NCBI RefSeq assembly: GCF_014467075.1
Contig: NZ_AP023027.1
Location: forward strand, 2,483,501-2,547,500
Direction: 5' to 3'
Length of the DNA: 64,000 nt
From: Anaerostipes caccae L1-92
GTDB taxonomy: Bacteria > Bacillota > Clostridia > Lachnospirales > Lachnospiraceae
The first letter of the stretch is position 1. Each line of letters opens with the position of its first letter. Positions 52,237 through 63,060 of the stretch are shown piece by piece. The position numbers and the translations under genes are program-made. The notes under the pieces are model-generated. The model made no database searches. It saw only the letters and a program-made list of their open reading frames with translations, and was not told the DNA's origin.

Positions 52237-52878
52237 ATGAATGAAACATACCCATTTTCCCTCGAACCGCTTCCATACGATTATGATGCCCTGGAGCCGG
52301 TGATTGACGCTGAAACCCTCAGATTTCATCACGATAAACATCTTGCCGCCTATGTAGAAAAACTGAATGCGGCAATCAAACCCCACCAAGATCTGCATAA
52401 CATGACGCTGGAACAGCTGCTTACAGAACCTGACAAAATTCCGGAAGAAGCAAAAACCCCTGTTAAGAACAACGGCGGAGGAGTTTACAACCATCAAGTA
52501 TATTTTAACGCTATGGAAAAGGATGAATTCACAACTCCCGAAGGAGAAATTGGAAAAGCCATAGAGAGAGATTTCGGGTCCCTTGATGCCTTCATGAAAG
52601 AAATGACAGAGGCCGCATTGTCACAGTTTGGTTCCGGTTATGGATGGCTTGTAAATAACAATGGAAAACTAAAAGTGATAAATCTTCCAAATCAGGATGT
52701 ACCGCTCAGTGATACTCTTTATCCTCTGCTTCCTGTCGATATCTGGGAACATGCTTATTATCTCCAGTACCAAAATCGGCGCCCTGATTATGTGAACAAC
52801 TGGTTTTCACTAATCAACTGGGACTATGTAAACAAACGGCTTGAAGACAGCAGACAATGGTTTGAAGAGCACCAGTAA
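52237..52878 (+). CDS. sodA: superoxide dismutase, Fe/Mn type
   Basis: A 213-residue Fe/Mn superoxide dismutase that removes superoxide during oxygen exposure. Metal ligands are His31 (RFHHDKH), His86 (YNHQVYF), Asp168 and His172 (VDIWEHAYY). The GSGYGWLV and YQNRRPDYVNNWF blocks match the family. Fe or Mn preference cannot be decided by eye. AGGAG lies 12 bases before ATG, a long but acceptable spacing. It is a lone plus-strand gene between two minus-strand genes, with a strong bidirectional terminator after it. Confidence 0.95.
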   Translation: MNETYPFSLEPLPYDYDALEPVIDAETLRFHHDKHLAAYVEKLNAAIKPHQDLHNMTLEQLLTEPDKIPEEAKTPVKNNGGGVYNHQVYFNAMEKDEFTTPEGEIGKAIERDFGSLDAFMKEMTEAALSQFGSGYGWLVNNNGKLKVINLPNQDVPLSDTLYPLLPVDIWEHAYYLQYQNRRPDYVNNWFSLINWDYVNKRLEDSRQWFEEHQ

Positions 52879-52888
52879 ACCTGCACAT

Positions 52889-52932
52889 TCAAAAAGCAGC
52901 AGTTAATTTTTATAACTGCTGCTTTTTATTTT
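52889..52932. terminator. bidirectional terminator between sodA and guaB
   Basis: A perfect 15-bp stem (52891-52905 with 52913-52927, AAAAAGCAGCAGTTA and its complement). The A/T-rich outer ends give U tails in both directions. Confidence 0.92.
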
Positions 52933-52947
52933 TCCATAGGAAAGTTC

Positions 52948-54432
<1,485 letters not shown>

Positions 54433-54449
54433 CTAATTTATAGTTTTAT

Positions 54450-54478
54450 ACTATAACAAATTCTAAATTCTTTGTCAA
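54450..54478 (-). promoter_or_regulatory. guaB promoter
   Basis: A consensus TTGACA (54478-54473), 17-bp spacer, TATAGT (54455-54450). No purine riboswitch is evident in the 47 bp between the -10 box and the start codon. Confidence 0.85.
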
Positions 54479-54479
54479 C

Positions 54480-54519
54480 AAACAAAGGATTATTGTCCGA
54501 AAACAATAATCCTTTGTAC
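54480..54519 (-). terminator. terminator of the nfnA-nfnB-IIA operon
   Basis: A perfect 15-bp stem (54482-54496 with 54503-54517, ACAAAGGATTATTGT and its complement). The U tail on the minus strand is short (TTGTTG) and overlaps the guaB -35 box. Confidence 0.75.
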
Positions 54520-54525
54520 AATCGT

Positions 54526-54894
54526 CTAGTCTTCTTTAATTGCGATCTTTGATCCGACTTTTAACTTAGGCATTGGCTTGGCCTCAACACAGATGCTTCC
54601 CGGAAGCCCTGCCTCAGCTGCCCCGCTGAATACTACCGTCAGATGTCCAAGAGTCTCTAAATTAGACTGGGCAATCTCTCCCACAGCCGTGATCTTAAAC
54701 TCTGCACCGTCAATCACCAGTGTGTTTCCTTTGCCGATTGTCCCGTCTACTTGATTGACATCGATAAAATGGCAGAAATCCTTTAATGTATCCGGAACAT
54801 TCTCACCGAACAGCACAAACATCCCTTCGTCATAAAAGGCATCAACCTGGTCTCCCAATTCATAGACAGATGTTTGAAAAATAGTTTTGCTCAT
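54526..54894 (-). CDS. orphan PTS glucitol/sorbitol-type IIA
   Basis: A 122-residue EIIA-Gut protein, clearly related to the one at 19137 (shared KITAVGEIAQSNLETLGHLTVVFSG block). A candidate phospho-histidine is His42 in DFCHFIDVN, aligned with the active region of SrlB, though one residue off from the other copy. No IIB or IIC is near. It follows nfnB by 15 bp, so it is the third gene of an electron-transfer operon. It may be regulatory, linking PTS status to NADPH supply, or a spare IIA for the transporter at 21-23 kb. Confidence 0.88.
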   Translation of the reverse strand: MSKTIFQTSVYELGDQVDAFYDEGMFVLFGENVPDTLKDFCHFIDVNQVDGTIGKGNTLVIDGAEFKITAVGEIAQSNLETLGHLTVVFSGAAEAGLPGSICVEAKPMPKLKVGSKIAIKED

Positions 54895-54909
54895 ATCCTG
54901 TCCTCCCGA

Positions 54910-56298
54910 TTATCCTCTTAACTTTTTGTCAATGGCTGCCGCAGCTTTCTTCCCGGCACCCATGGCCAAAATGACAGTTGCCGCACCCGTGACAGTATCT
55001 CCTCCTGCATAGACTCCGTCTTTGCTTGATTCCATCGTCTCCTCGTCAACAATGATACCGCCCCATTTCTGAACATCCAAGCCTGGTGTTGTGTGACGGA
55101 TTAACGGGTTCGGACTCTGTCCAATCGCGATGACAACAGTATCTACATCAATATCGTAGTTGGACCCTTCAATCGGAACCGGAGACCTTCTTCCTGAGGC
55201 ATCGGGTTCTCCTAATTCCTGTTTTACGATCTCCATCTTCTCTACCCATCCGTCCTCATTTGCCTTAATGGCTACCGGATTATTTAAAAACTTAAAGATA
55301 ATTCCTTCTTCTTTAGCATGGTGAAGTTCTTCCAGACGGGCAGGAGCTTCCTCTTCACTTCGTCTGTAAACAATATATACCTCATCTGCTCCAAGACGCT
55401 TCGCTGTTCTGGCAGCATCCATCGCTACGTTTCCTGCTCCCACGACTGCAACTTTCTTTCCGATCTTGACCGGGGTCGGGTACTCTGGGAATTCGTAACC
55501 CTTCATGAGGTTCACACGGGTTAAGAATTCATTGGCAGAATAAACTCCCAGGTAGTTTTCTCCCGGTATATTTAAGAATCTTGGAAGTCCTGCTCCGCTG
55601 CCCACAAAGACAGCTTCATATCCGTCTTCCATCAGCTCGTCGATGGTAACAGATCTTCCGACAATCACATTGGTCTCGATCTTCACGCCAAGATTCTCAA
55701 CAGATTCTATTTCTTTCGCCACTAGATCCTTTGGAAGACGGAATTCCGGAATTCCGTAGCTCAGTACTCCGCCCGGCTTGTGCAGTGCTTCAAACACTGT
55801 CACTTCATATCCTTTTTTGATCAGTTCACCGGCACAGGTAATACCTGCAGGTCCGCATCCTACGACTGCGACTTTCTTTCCATTCTTTTCGATGCTGACT
55901 TCAGCCGGTTCTGCATTTGCCATGTGGTAGTCTGCAACAAACCGCTCCATACGCCCGATACCAACAGGTTCACCCTTGATCCCACGGACACATTTACCCT
56001 CACACTGATTTTCCTGAGGACATACGCGGCCGCAGATAGCAGGCAGGGCATTCTCACTCGTGATTACTTCATAAGCGCCTTCAAAATCACCTGCAGCTAC
56101 TTTTTCGATAAATTCCGGAATCGGTACATTGACCGGACATCCGTTGACACACGGTTTATTTTTGCAGTTTAAGCAGCGGGTTGCTTCTTCCATAGCCATT
56201 TCTTTCGTATATCCCAAAGCAACTTCTTTAAAGTTCTTATTCCGAACATTCGGATCCTGTTCCGGCATTGCTACTTTATTTGGACTCATATTTGCCAT
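54910..56298 (-). CDS. nfnB: NADPH-binding large subunit of NfnAB-type transhydrogenase
   Basis: A 462-residue flavoprotein of the glutamate-synthase small-subunit family. Two 4Fe-4S clusters are held near the N-terminus (CLNCKNKPCVNGCPVNV and CGRVCPQENQCEGKCV). Two Rossmann folds follow (VVGCGPAGITCAGEL near 146 and VVGAGNVAMDAARTA near 285), for FAD and NADPH. Because the FAD/2Fe-2S partner lies three bases upstream, the pair is best read as NfnAB, which couples NADH and reduced ferredoxin to NADP reduction by electron bifurcation. GltD of glutamate synthase is the alternative, but no large GltB subunit is present. Confidence 0.92.
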   Translation of the reverse strand: MANMSPNKVAMPEQDPNVRNKNFKEVALGYTKEMAMEEATRCLNCKNKPCVNGCPVNVPIPEFIEKVAAGDFEGAYEVITSENALPAICGRVCPQENQCEGKCVRGIKGEPVGIGRMERFVADYHMANAEPAEVSIEKNGKKVAVVGCGPAGITCAGELIKKGYEVTVFEALHKPGGVLSYGIPEFRLPKDLVAKEIESVENLGVKIETNVIVGRSVTIDELMEDGYEAVFVGSGAGLPRFLNIPGENYLGVYSANEFLTRVNLMKGYEFPEYPTPVKIGKKVAVVGAGNVAMDAARTAKRLGADEVYIVYRRSEEEAPARLEELHHAKEEGIIFKFLNNPVAIKANEDGWVEKMEIVKQELGEPDASGRRSPVPIEGSNYDIDVDTVVIAIGQSPNPLIRHTTPGLDVQKWGGIIVDEETMESSKDGVYAGGDTVTGAATVILAMGAGKKAAAAIDKKLRG

Positions 56299-56300
56299 GA

Positions 56301-57122
56301 CTATTTACCCCTCCCAATCTTACACTCGTGTTCTTCTTCTCTGAACATTGTCTGACGTTTCATACATTCATCAAAATCCACCTGGAATCCGTCAAAATCC
56401 GGTCCGTCCACACAGGCAAACTTCGTTTCTCCGCCTACTGTGACACGGCATCCGCCGCACATACCGGTTCCGTCAATCATGATTGGATTCAGGGATACCA
56501 TCGTCGGAATATCATGCTGTTTTGTAATCTTTACAACATTTTTCATCATGATCAGCGGCCCGATCGCGATGACTTCGTCATACTTTACGCCTTTTGCAAT
56601 CTGATCTTCCAGAACATTCGTAACAAATCCTTTTGTTCCAAGGCTTCCGTCATCTGTGGCAATAAATACATTTTCACAGAACTCTTCAAATTTCTCTTTT
56701 AAGATAACAAATTCTGCACTCTTGCCTCCGATAATAACATCTACAGGAACTCCCATTTCGGCAAGTTTGCGAAGCTGAGGATAAAGAGGTGCTGCACCGA
56801 CTCCGCCTGCCACACCTAAAACTCTCTCTCGTTTATGTAAGATGGACGGCTGTCCAAGAGGACCTACAAAATCGGCTACATAGTCTCCCTCTTTCTTCTT
56901 GCTTAATAATTCTGTGGAATATCCGACAACCTGATAAATGATTGTGACTGTTTCCTTTTCTCTGTCATAATCTGCGATAGTCAAAGGAACTCTCTCGCCT
57001 TTTTCATCAACACGGATAATAATGAACTGACCTGGTTCACACTTCCTTGCAACGAATGGTGCGTGAATTTCCATCAATTCAACCAAGTTATTAAGTGTCT
57101 CTTTTTTTACTATTTTATACAC
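56301..57122 (-). CDS. nfnA: FAD/2Fe-2S small subunit of NfnAB-type transhydrogenase
   Basis: A 273-residue protein of the dihydroorotate-dehydrogenase electron-transfer-subunit/ferredoxin reductase family. It has a beta-barrel FAD domain with RKCEPGQFIIIRVDEKGERVPLT, an NAD domain with VAGGVGAAPLYPQL, and a C-terminal 2Fe-2S motif (GTGMCGGCRVTVGG and ACVDGP). I choose GTG at 57122 (AGAGGTG seven bases upstream), which gives the usual YKIVKKE start; ATG at 57143 lacks a ribosome site. It lies three bases before nfnB. Confidence 0.9.
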   Translation of the reverse strand: MYKIVKKETLNNLVELMEIHAPFVARKCEPGQFIIIRVDEKGERVPLTIADYDREKETVTIIYQVVGYSTELLSKKKEGDYVADFVGPLGQPSILHKRERVLGVAGGVGAAPLYPQLRKLAEMGVPVDVIIGGKSAEFVILKEKFEEFCENVFIATDDGSLGTKGFVTNVLEDQIAKGVKYDEVIAIGPLIMMKNVVKITKQHDIPTMVSLNPIMIDGTGMCGGCRVTVGGETKFACVDGPDFDGFQVDFDECMKRQTMFREEEHECKIGRGK

Positions 57123-57160
57123 CAAATACACCTCTTTCTGCATCTTTTAATATCTTTTTT

Positions 57161-57188
57161 ATTATATCGTGAAACTGTACAATAGCAA
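57161..57188 (-). promoter_or_regulatory. promoter of the nfnAB operon
   Basis: TTGCTA (57188-57183), 16-bp spacer, perfect TATAAT (57166-57161), 39 bp upstream of the GTG start at 57122. Confidence 0.7.
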
Positions 57189-57253
57189 AGCATTTTTTTG
57201 AAATTCTTAAAATACTCTTAACAAATGAAAAAACCGGCCTTGTTTCTGCACAG

Positions 57254-57286
57254 AAAAAAGGAGAAAGAACCGGCTCCTTCTCCTTA
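57254..57286 (-). terminator. terminator of the repeat coiled-coil gene
   Basis: AAGGAGAA (57285-57278 on the minus strand) pairs with TTCTCCTT (57265-57258), with a partly paired GGAGCCGGTTCT between, then TTTTCTG. It overlaps the stop codon. Confidence 0.75.
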
Positions 57287-58381
57287 AAATATTTTGTTTA
57301 ATTTTACACTGTGATTTGTGACTGTCTTTTTTAACAGATCGACATCGGTCTCCAAAACATCCTGTCTTCTTATAACCATCTTGTATCTGGATGAATCTTC
57401 ACGGTTTTCAAAGAGTACATTTAATTTGGTGCAGATTTCATTCTCCAGAATCATATGAATATCGGAAAATCCAGCTTCCATTTTGGTTTTAAGATCAGAT
57501 ACCTCTCCTTCCGTTCGCTCCAAACGGGATTCTATGGAATTTGTCTTCTCTGATATAAAATCTATTTTTTCTGACATAAGATTTGACTTTTCTGTGAGAA
57601 TATCAGTGCGCTGTAAGAGAAGGCTGTTTTGTTCACTTAGGAATTTTGTCGTCTGATCCAGCTGATCTGTTTTTTCTTCCAAAGCAGAGGTTCTTTCATT
57701 TAATTCCTGAATACTGCTTTCCATTCTGTCTGTTTTTTCGTCCAGTCTCTGGATATCCTGACTTAATCCATCTGTCTTCTCATCCAGTCTCCGGATATCC
57801 TGGCTCAGTCCGTCTGTTTTCTCATCCAGTCTCTGGATATCCTGGCTCAGTCCATCTGTCTTCTCATCCAGTCTCTGGATATCCTGACTTAATCCGTCTG
57901 TCTTCTCATCCAGTCTCTGAATATCCTGGCTCAGTCCGTCTGTTTTCTCATTCAGTCTCTGGATATCCTGGCTCAGTCCGTCTGTCTTCTCATCCAGTCT
58001 CTGGATATCCTGGCTCAGTCCGTCTGTTTTCTCATCCAGTCTCTGGATATCCTGACTTAATCCATCTGTCTTCTTATCCAGCCTTTGAATATCCTGACTT
58101 AATCCGTCTGTCTTCTCATCCAGTCTCTGGATATCCTGGCTCAGTCCGTCTGTTTTCTCATCCAGTCTCTGGATATCCTGACTTAATCCATCTGTCTTCT
58201 CATCCAGTCTCTGAATGTCCTGAACGATCATATCTGTTTTTTCTTCCAGATTCTCTGTTTTTACCGTCAGCAGATCCACTTTTCTCTCAACACGTCCCAT
58301 TCGTCCGTCAAAGGCTGTCATACTGGAATTCACCTGCTGCATCAGATTATACATGTCTTTTATCATTTGTTCTTCCGGCAA
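57284..58381 (-). CDS. coiled-coil protein with eleven GLSQDIQRLDEKTD-type repeats
   Basis: A 365-residue, fully helical, hydrophilic protein without signal peptide or membrane helix. After a unique N-terminus (1-50) there is one variant unit and then eleven copies of a 14-residue unit (GLSQDIQRLDEKTD; single changes Lys, Asn, Arg), then degenerate units to about 290 and a different C-terminal part. Ile, Leu, Thr and Leu fall on heptad a/d positions, so it should form a long straight parallel coiled coil. In DNA the unit is 42 bp, mostly identical, which makes the number prone to change by slippage or recombination. It lies between groEL and nfnA. Structural, phage-receptor or adhesin-like roles are guesses. 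Confidence 0.85.
   Translation of the reverse strand: MPEEQMIKDMYNLMQQVNSSMTAFDGRMGRVERKVDLLTVKTENLEEKTDMIVQDIQRLDEKTDGLSQDIQRLDEKTDGLSQDIQRLDEKTDGLSQDIQRLDKKTDGLSQDIQRLDEKTDGLSQDIQRLDEKTDGLSQDIQRLNEKTDGLSQDIQRLDEKTDGLSQDIQRLDEKTDGLSQDIQRLDEKTDGLSQDIRRLDEKTDGLSQDIQRLDEKTDRMESSIQELNERTSALEEKTDQLDQTTKFLSEQNSLLLQRTDILTEKSNLMSEKIDFISEKTNSIESRLERTEGEVSDLKTKMEAGFSDIHMILENEICTKLNVLFENREDSSRYKMVIRRQDVLETDVDLLKKTVTNHSVKLNKIF
57725..58226. repeat. 42-bp tandem repeat array inside coding region
   Basis: About twelve tandem 42-bp units encode the 14-residue repeats. Units fall into two main sequence types (GGCTCAGTCC or GACTTAATCC at the same place), interleaved irregularly, a pattern expected from unequal crossing over. 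The number of units could differ between strains. Confidence 0.88.
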
Positions 58382-58490
58382 CTTTTTTCGCCTCCTTCTT
58401 ACATATTTTAGAAATTGTAAATATTATACTTCTTTCTTTACTCTTTGTCTACCCTTTTGTACTGAAATGCATTTTTTATGTCATGAAAAA

Positions 58491-58520
58491 AAGAAGGCTG
58501 ACGAGTTTATCAGCCTTCTC
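58491..58520 (-). terminator. terminator of groESL
   Basis: A 9-bp stem GAAGGCTGA / TCAGCCTTC (58493-58501 with 58510-58518), followed on the minus strand by TTTTTTTCATG. Confidence 0.85.
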
Positions 58521-58566
58521 TTTGTTTCTGTATCTCTTTTACAATCAAACACCTTATGAAATCCGA

Positions 58567-60216
<1,650 letters not shown>

Positions 60217-60489
60217 CTATTCTACAACTGCCAAAATATCGTTCTGTTTTACGATGATGTATTCATCATCTCCACATTTCACTTCAGTTCCCGCATATTT
60301 GGAATAGATGACTTTCTGTCCTTTTTCTACTTCCATTTTCACTTCATCCGTTCCAGGTCCGACTGCGACAACTTCGGCTTCCTGCGGTTTTTCCTGAGAT
60401 GCTGTTGTCAACACGATTCCGGATTTTGTTGTAGTCTCAGCTTCCAGCTGTTTCAGCACTACTCTGTCTCCTAATGGTTTTAAATTCAT
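60217..60489 (-). CDS. groES: co-chaperonin GroES
   Basis: A 90-residue lid of the GroEL cage. Family start MNLKPLGDRVVLKQ, the mobile loop SGIVLTTASQEKPQEAEVVAVGPG and the YAGTEVKCGDDEYIIVKQNDILA ending are clear. It is first in the groESL operon, directly after the CIRCE operator, with AGGAGG before ATG. Confidence 0.97.
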   Translation of the reverse strand: MNLKPLGDRVVLKQLEAETTTKSGIVLTTASQEKPQEAEVVAVGPGTDEVKMEVEKGQKVIYSKYAGTEVKCGDDEYIIVKQNDILAVVE

Positions 60490-60545
60490 ATCATTACCTC
60501 CTAAAATTCAGATGAAATTCTTTTGTCTTATTTACCCGATTATTG

Positions 60546-60572
60546 TTAGCACTCACTCTCATCGAGTGCTAA
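60546..60572 (-). promoter_or_regulatory. CIRCE operator (HrcA site)
   Basis: A perfect TTAGCACTC-N9-GAGTGCTAA palindrome (60546-60554 and 60564-60572), the HrcA binding site of class I heat-shock operons. It lies between the promoter and groES. Confidence 0.97.
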
Positions 60573-60583
60573 TCACAAAATAT

Positions 60584-60612
60584 AGTATAACACCCTATCA
60601 AAAAATTGCAAG
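60584..60612 (-). promoter_or_regulatory. groESL promoter
   Basis: TTGCAA (60612-60607), 17-bp spacer, TATACT (60589-60584), 11 bp upstream of the CIRCE element. Confidence 0.75.
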
Positions 60613-60632
60613 GGCTTTTTTGAAAAATTTTT

Positions 60633-61223
60633 TCACTTTTCACCGTCTGGCCGGTAGATATCTCCAAACTCTTTCCGGGCCTTTTTCGTGCACTCTCTTA
60701 CAAAATCTGTCTTTGCCCTTGTATAGGCATCCCTGTCATGTTCATATTTTTTCTGAAGACCAGTCTTTAATTTCCCGTATTCTTCTGCCGCCTCCCGATG
60801 CCGTTTCAAATAATCCCGGAAATAAAGTTCATCCCAGTCCCCCGTATACCTTACATGGAGATGATAGACTTTCTTTGCAAATCCCTGTAAAGTATAACCT
60901 TTCATAAACATCATATGCGGGGGAGGATTCCTCGGCTTCTTCTCATAGATATATCCTTCTTTCTCCACCGCCCGGATCAGTTCCTTCAGGTCGCAGTGTT
61001 CTTCAATTTCCAAAAGGATATCAATCGTAGGCTTAGCCAAAAGCCCTTTCACAGCCGTGCTGCCGATGTGACTGATCCTCGCCACCTGGTCCCGCCCAAT
61101 CGAATGAAGCAGCAGTTTCTTTTCATTTTCATACATCTGCTTCCATTCTTCCTTATGGCCGCACAAAACTATGGGAAAAAGTTCCCACAGTTCTTCATTG
61201 GACATCTCCGTAAGATTTTTCAT
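60633..61223 (-). CDS. GrpB-family protein (nucleotidyltransferase-like fold)
   Basis: A 196-residue protein of the GrpB/UPF0157 family, whose members often accompany acetyltransferases or dephospho-CoA kinase. Typical pieces are ARISHIGSTAVKGLLAKPTIDILLEI (with the GS-x-D-x-E nucleotidyltransferase-like pattern), KGYTLQGFAKKVYHLHVRY and LYFRDYLKRH. ATG at 61247 opens the frame, but AAGGAG lies six bases before ATG at 61223, so that start is preferred. The biochemical role is unclear. It lies alone between groES and glnS. Confidence 0.87.
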   Translation of the reverse strand: MKNLTEMSNEELWELFPIVLCGHKEEWKQMYENEKKLLLHSIGRDQVARISHIGSTAVKGLLAKPTIDILLEIEEHCDLKELIRAVEKEGYIYEKKPRNPPPHMMFMKGYTLQGFAKKVYHLHVRYTGDWDELYFRDYLKRHREAAEEYGKLKTGLQKKYEHDRDAYTRAKTDFVRECTKKARKEFGDIYRPDGEK

Positions 61224-61306
61224 CTTCATCTCCTTCATTGTTTCCAAAAATTAAACAAAGTAGTCAAATGCACTCTGCGGAGCATTCTTCATTTCTCAGA
61301 AAATGA

Positions 61307-61338
61307 AAAGATAAGCCGTTATAAAACGGCTTATCTCT
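61307..61338 (-). terminator. terminator of glnS
   Basis: A perfect 12-bp stem (61309-61320 with 61325-61336, AGATAAGCCGTT and its complement), then TTTCATTTTC on the minus strand. Confidence 0.85.
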
Positions 61339-61347
61339 CTTCTGCTT

Positions 61348-63006
61348 CTATTTAGGCTGATAAGAGCTCTTCATAGAAACAATGCGGTTAAATACCATGT
61401 GATCCTTTGTTGTATCTTTTGTGTCCAGGCAAAAATACCCCTGTCTGACAAACTGGAAGCTGTCTCCAGGAGCTGCCTCCTCAAGAGACGGCTCAACATA
61501 GCAGTCTTTTAATATTATGAGAGAATCTGGATTTAAATTAACAGATCCATCCTCGTTATACACGCCTTTTTCCTCATCTACAATATTTTCATATAAACGG
61601 ACTTCGGCCTTTTTTGCAAAAGGAGCGGCAACCCAGTGAATGGTCCCCTTCACTTTTCGTCCGTCGGGGCTGTTGCCTCCTCTGGATTCCGGATCATAGG
61701 TACAGAGTACCTCTGTGACATTTCCGTCCTCATCGGTCACGTAGTCTGTGCAGGTCACAAAATATCCGTTCATCAGACGCACTTCGTTGCCGGGATACAG
61801 ACGGAAATACTTCTTCGGCCTCTCAATCTTAAAATCATCCCGCTCTATATACAGTTCTCTGCAAAACGGCACTTTTCTTGTGCCCATCTCTTCATTTTCC
61901 TGATTATTTTTTACTTCCATATACTCTACCTTGTCTTCCGGGTAGTTTGTAATAACCAGCTTGATTGGGTCCAGGACAGCCGATACCCTTGGCTTTTTCA
62001 GCTTCAGGTCATCTCTGATGCAGTACTCAAGCATGGCATAATCAACGGAGCTGTGACTCTTAGCCACACCGACCAGCTCCATAAACCTGCGGATGGATTC
62101 CGGAGTATATCCACGGCGTCTCAGTGCAGACAGCGTCACAAGCCTCGGATCATCCCAGCCGTCCACGATTCCGTCATCCACCAGCTTCTTGATATAGCGT
62201 TTTCCCGTGACTACATTGGTAAGATAAAGTTTTGCAAACTCAATCTGCTTCGGCGGATGTACAAACTCGCACTCTTTTACAACCCAGTCATATAGCGGCC
62301 TGTGATCCTCAAACTCCAGTGTACAGATGGAATGAGTCACGCCTTCAAAGGCATCCTCCAGCGGATGCGCAAAATCATACATCGGATAAATGCACCAATC
62401 GTCACCTGTATTGTGATGTTCCATTCTGGCAATACGGTAAAGGATCGGGTCCCTCATGTTCATATTACCGGAAGTCATATCAATCTTAGCCCTGAGCACC
62501 TTGCTTCCGTCTTCAAACTCTCCATTTTTCATTGCGCGGAATAATGCAAGGTTTTCTTCCGGTGTACGGTCTCTGTACGGACTGTTTTTTCCCGGTTCCG
62601 TCAGCGTTCCCCTGTATTCCCGGATCTCCTCCGGCGTCAGGTCGCACACGTAGGCCTTTCCTTTCTTGATCAGGAACTCTGCACATTCATACATACGGTC
62701 AAAATAATTGGATGCAAAATAAATCGTCTGGTCATAATCTGCTCCAAGCCACTCCACATCCTCTTTGATCGAATCTACATACTCGGTCTTTTCCTTCGTC
62801 GGATTCGTATCGTCAAACCGGAAATGAAAATCTCCGCCGTACTCTTTCGCCAGTCCATAGTTTAAAAGGATTGATTTGGCATGTCCGATATGCAGGTAGC
62901 CGTTTGGCTCCGGCGGGAACCTGGTCACAATTTTTTCGTATTTCCCTTCTTTCAGATCTTCTTCAATGATCTGTTCTATAAAATTTTTTGAGATCGCCTC
63001 TTCCAT
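61348..63006 (-). CDS. glnS: glutaminyl-tRNA synthetase
   Basis: A 552-residue class I synthetase that charges tRNA-Gln directly. HIGH is in [15 protein letters not shown] (39-42); the KMSKS position is TGKR in [13 protein letters not shown], a variant loop. [11 protein letters not shown], the [17 protein letters not shown] block and two C-terminal anticodon barrels are present. Because this enzyme charges Gln directly, the gatCAB amidotransferase upstream in the window may be needed mainly for Asn-tRNA, which fits the suspected Asn T-box. Both pathways could still coexist. Confidence 0.95.
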   Translation of the reverse strand: MEEAISKNFIEQIIEEDLKEGKYEKIVTRFPPEPNGYLHIGHAKSILLNYGLAKEYGGDFHFRFDDTNPTKEKTEYVDSIKEDVEWLGADYDQTIYFASNYFDRMYECAEFLIKKGKAYVCDLTPEEIREYRGTLTEPGKNSPYRDRTPEENLALFRAMKNGEFEDGSKVLRAKIDMTSGNMNMRDPILYRIARMEHHNTGDDWCIYPMYDFAHPLEDAFEGVTHSICTLEFEDHRPLYDWVVKECEFVHPPKQIEFAKLYLTNVVTGKRYIKKLVDDGIVDGWDDPRLVTLSALRRRGYTPESIRRFMELVGVAKSHSSVDYAMLEYCIRDDLKLKKPRVSAVLDPIKLVITNYPEDKVEYMEVKNNQENEEMGTRKVPFCRELYIERDDFKIERPKKYFRLYPGNEVRLMNGYFVTCTDYVTDEDGNVTEVLCTYDPESRGGNSPDGRKVKGTIHWVAAPFAKKAEVRLYENIVDEEKGVYNEDGSVNLNPDSLIILKDCYVEPSLEEAAPGDSFQFVRQGYFCLDTKDTTKDHMVFNRIVSMKSSYQPK

Positions 63007-63060
63007 CGTGTCTCCATTCCTCCATACTTTTCATTATTCTCTAATAATATAAGACATATT

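Noticed and set aside
57725..58226. Regular repeats that could suggest a CRISPR array
   Set aside because: Units are contiguous 42-bp copies with no unique spacers and are in frame with a protein.
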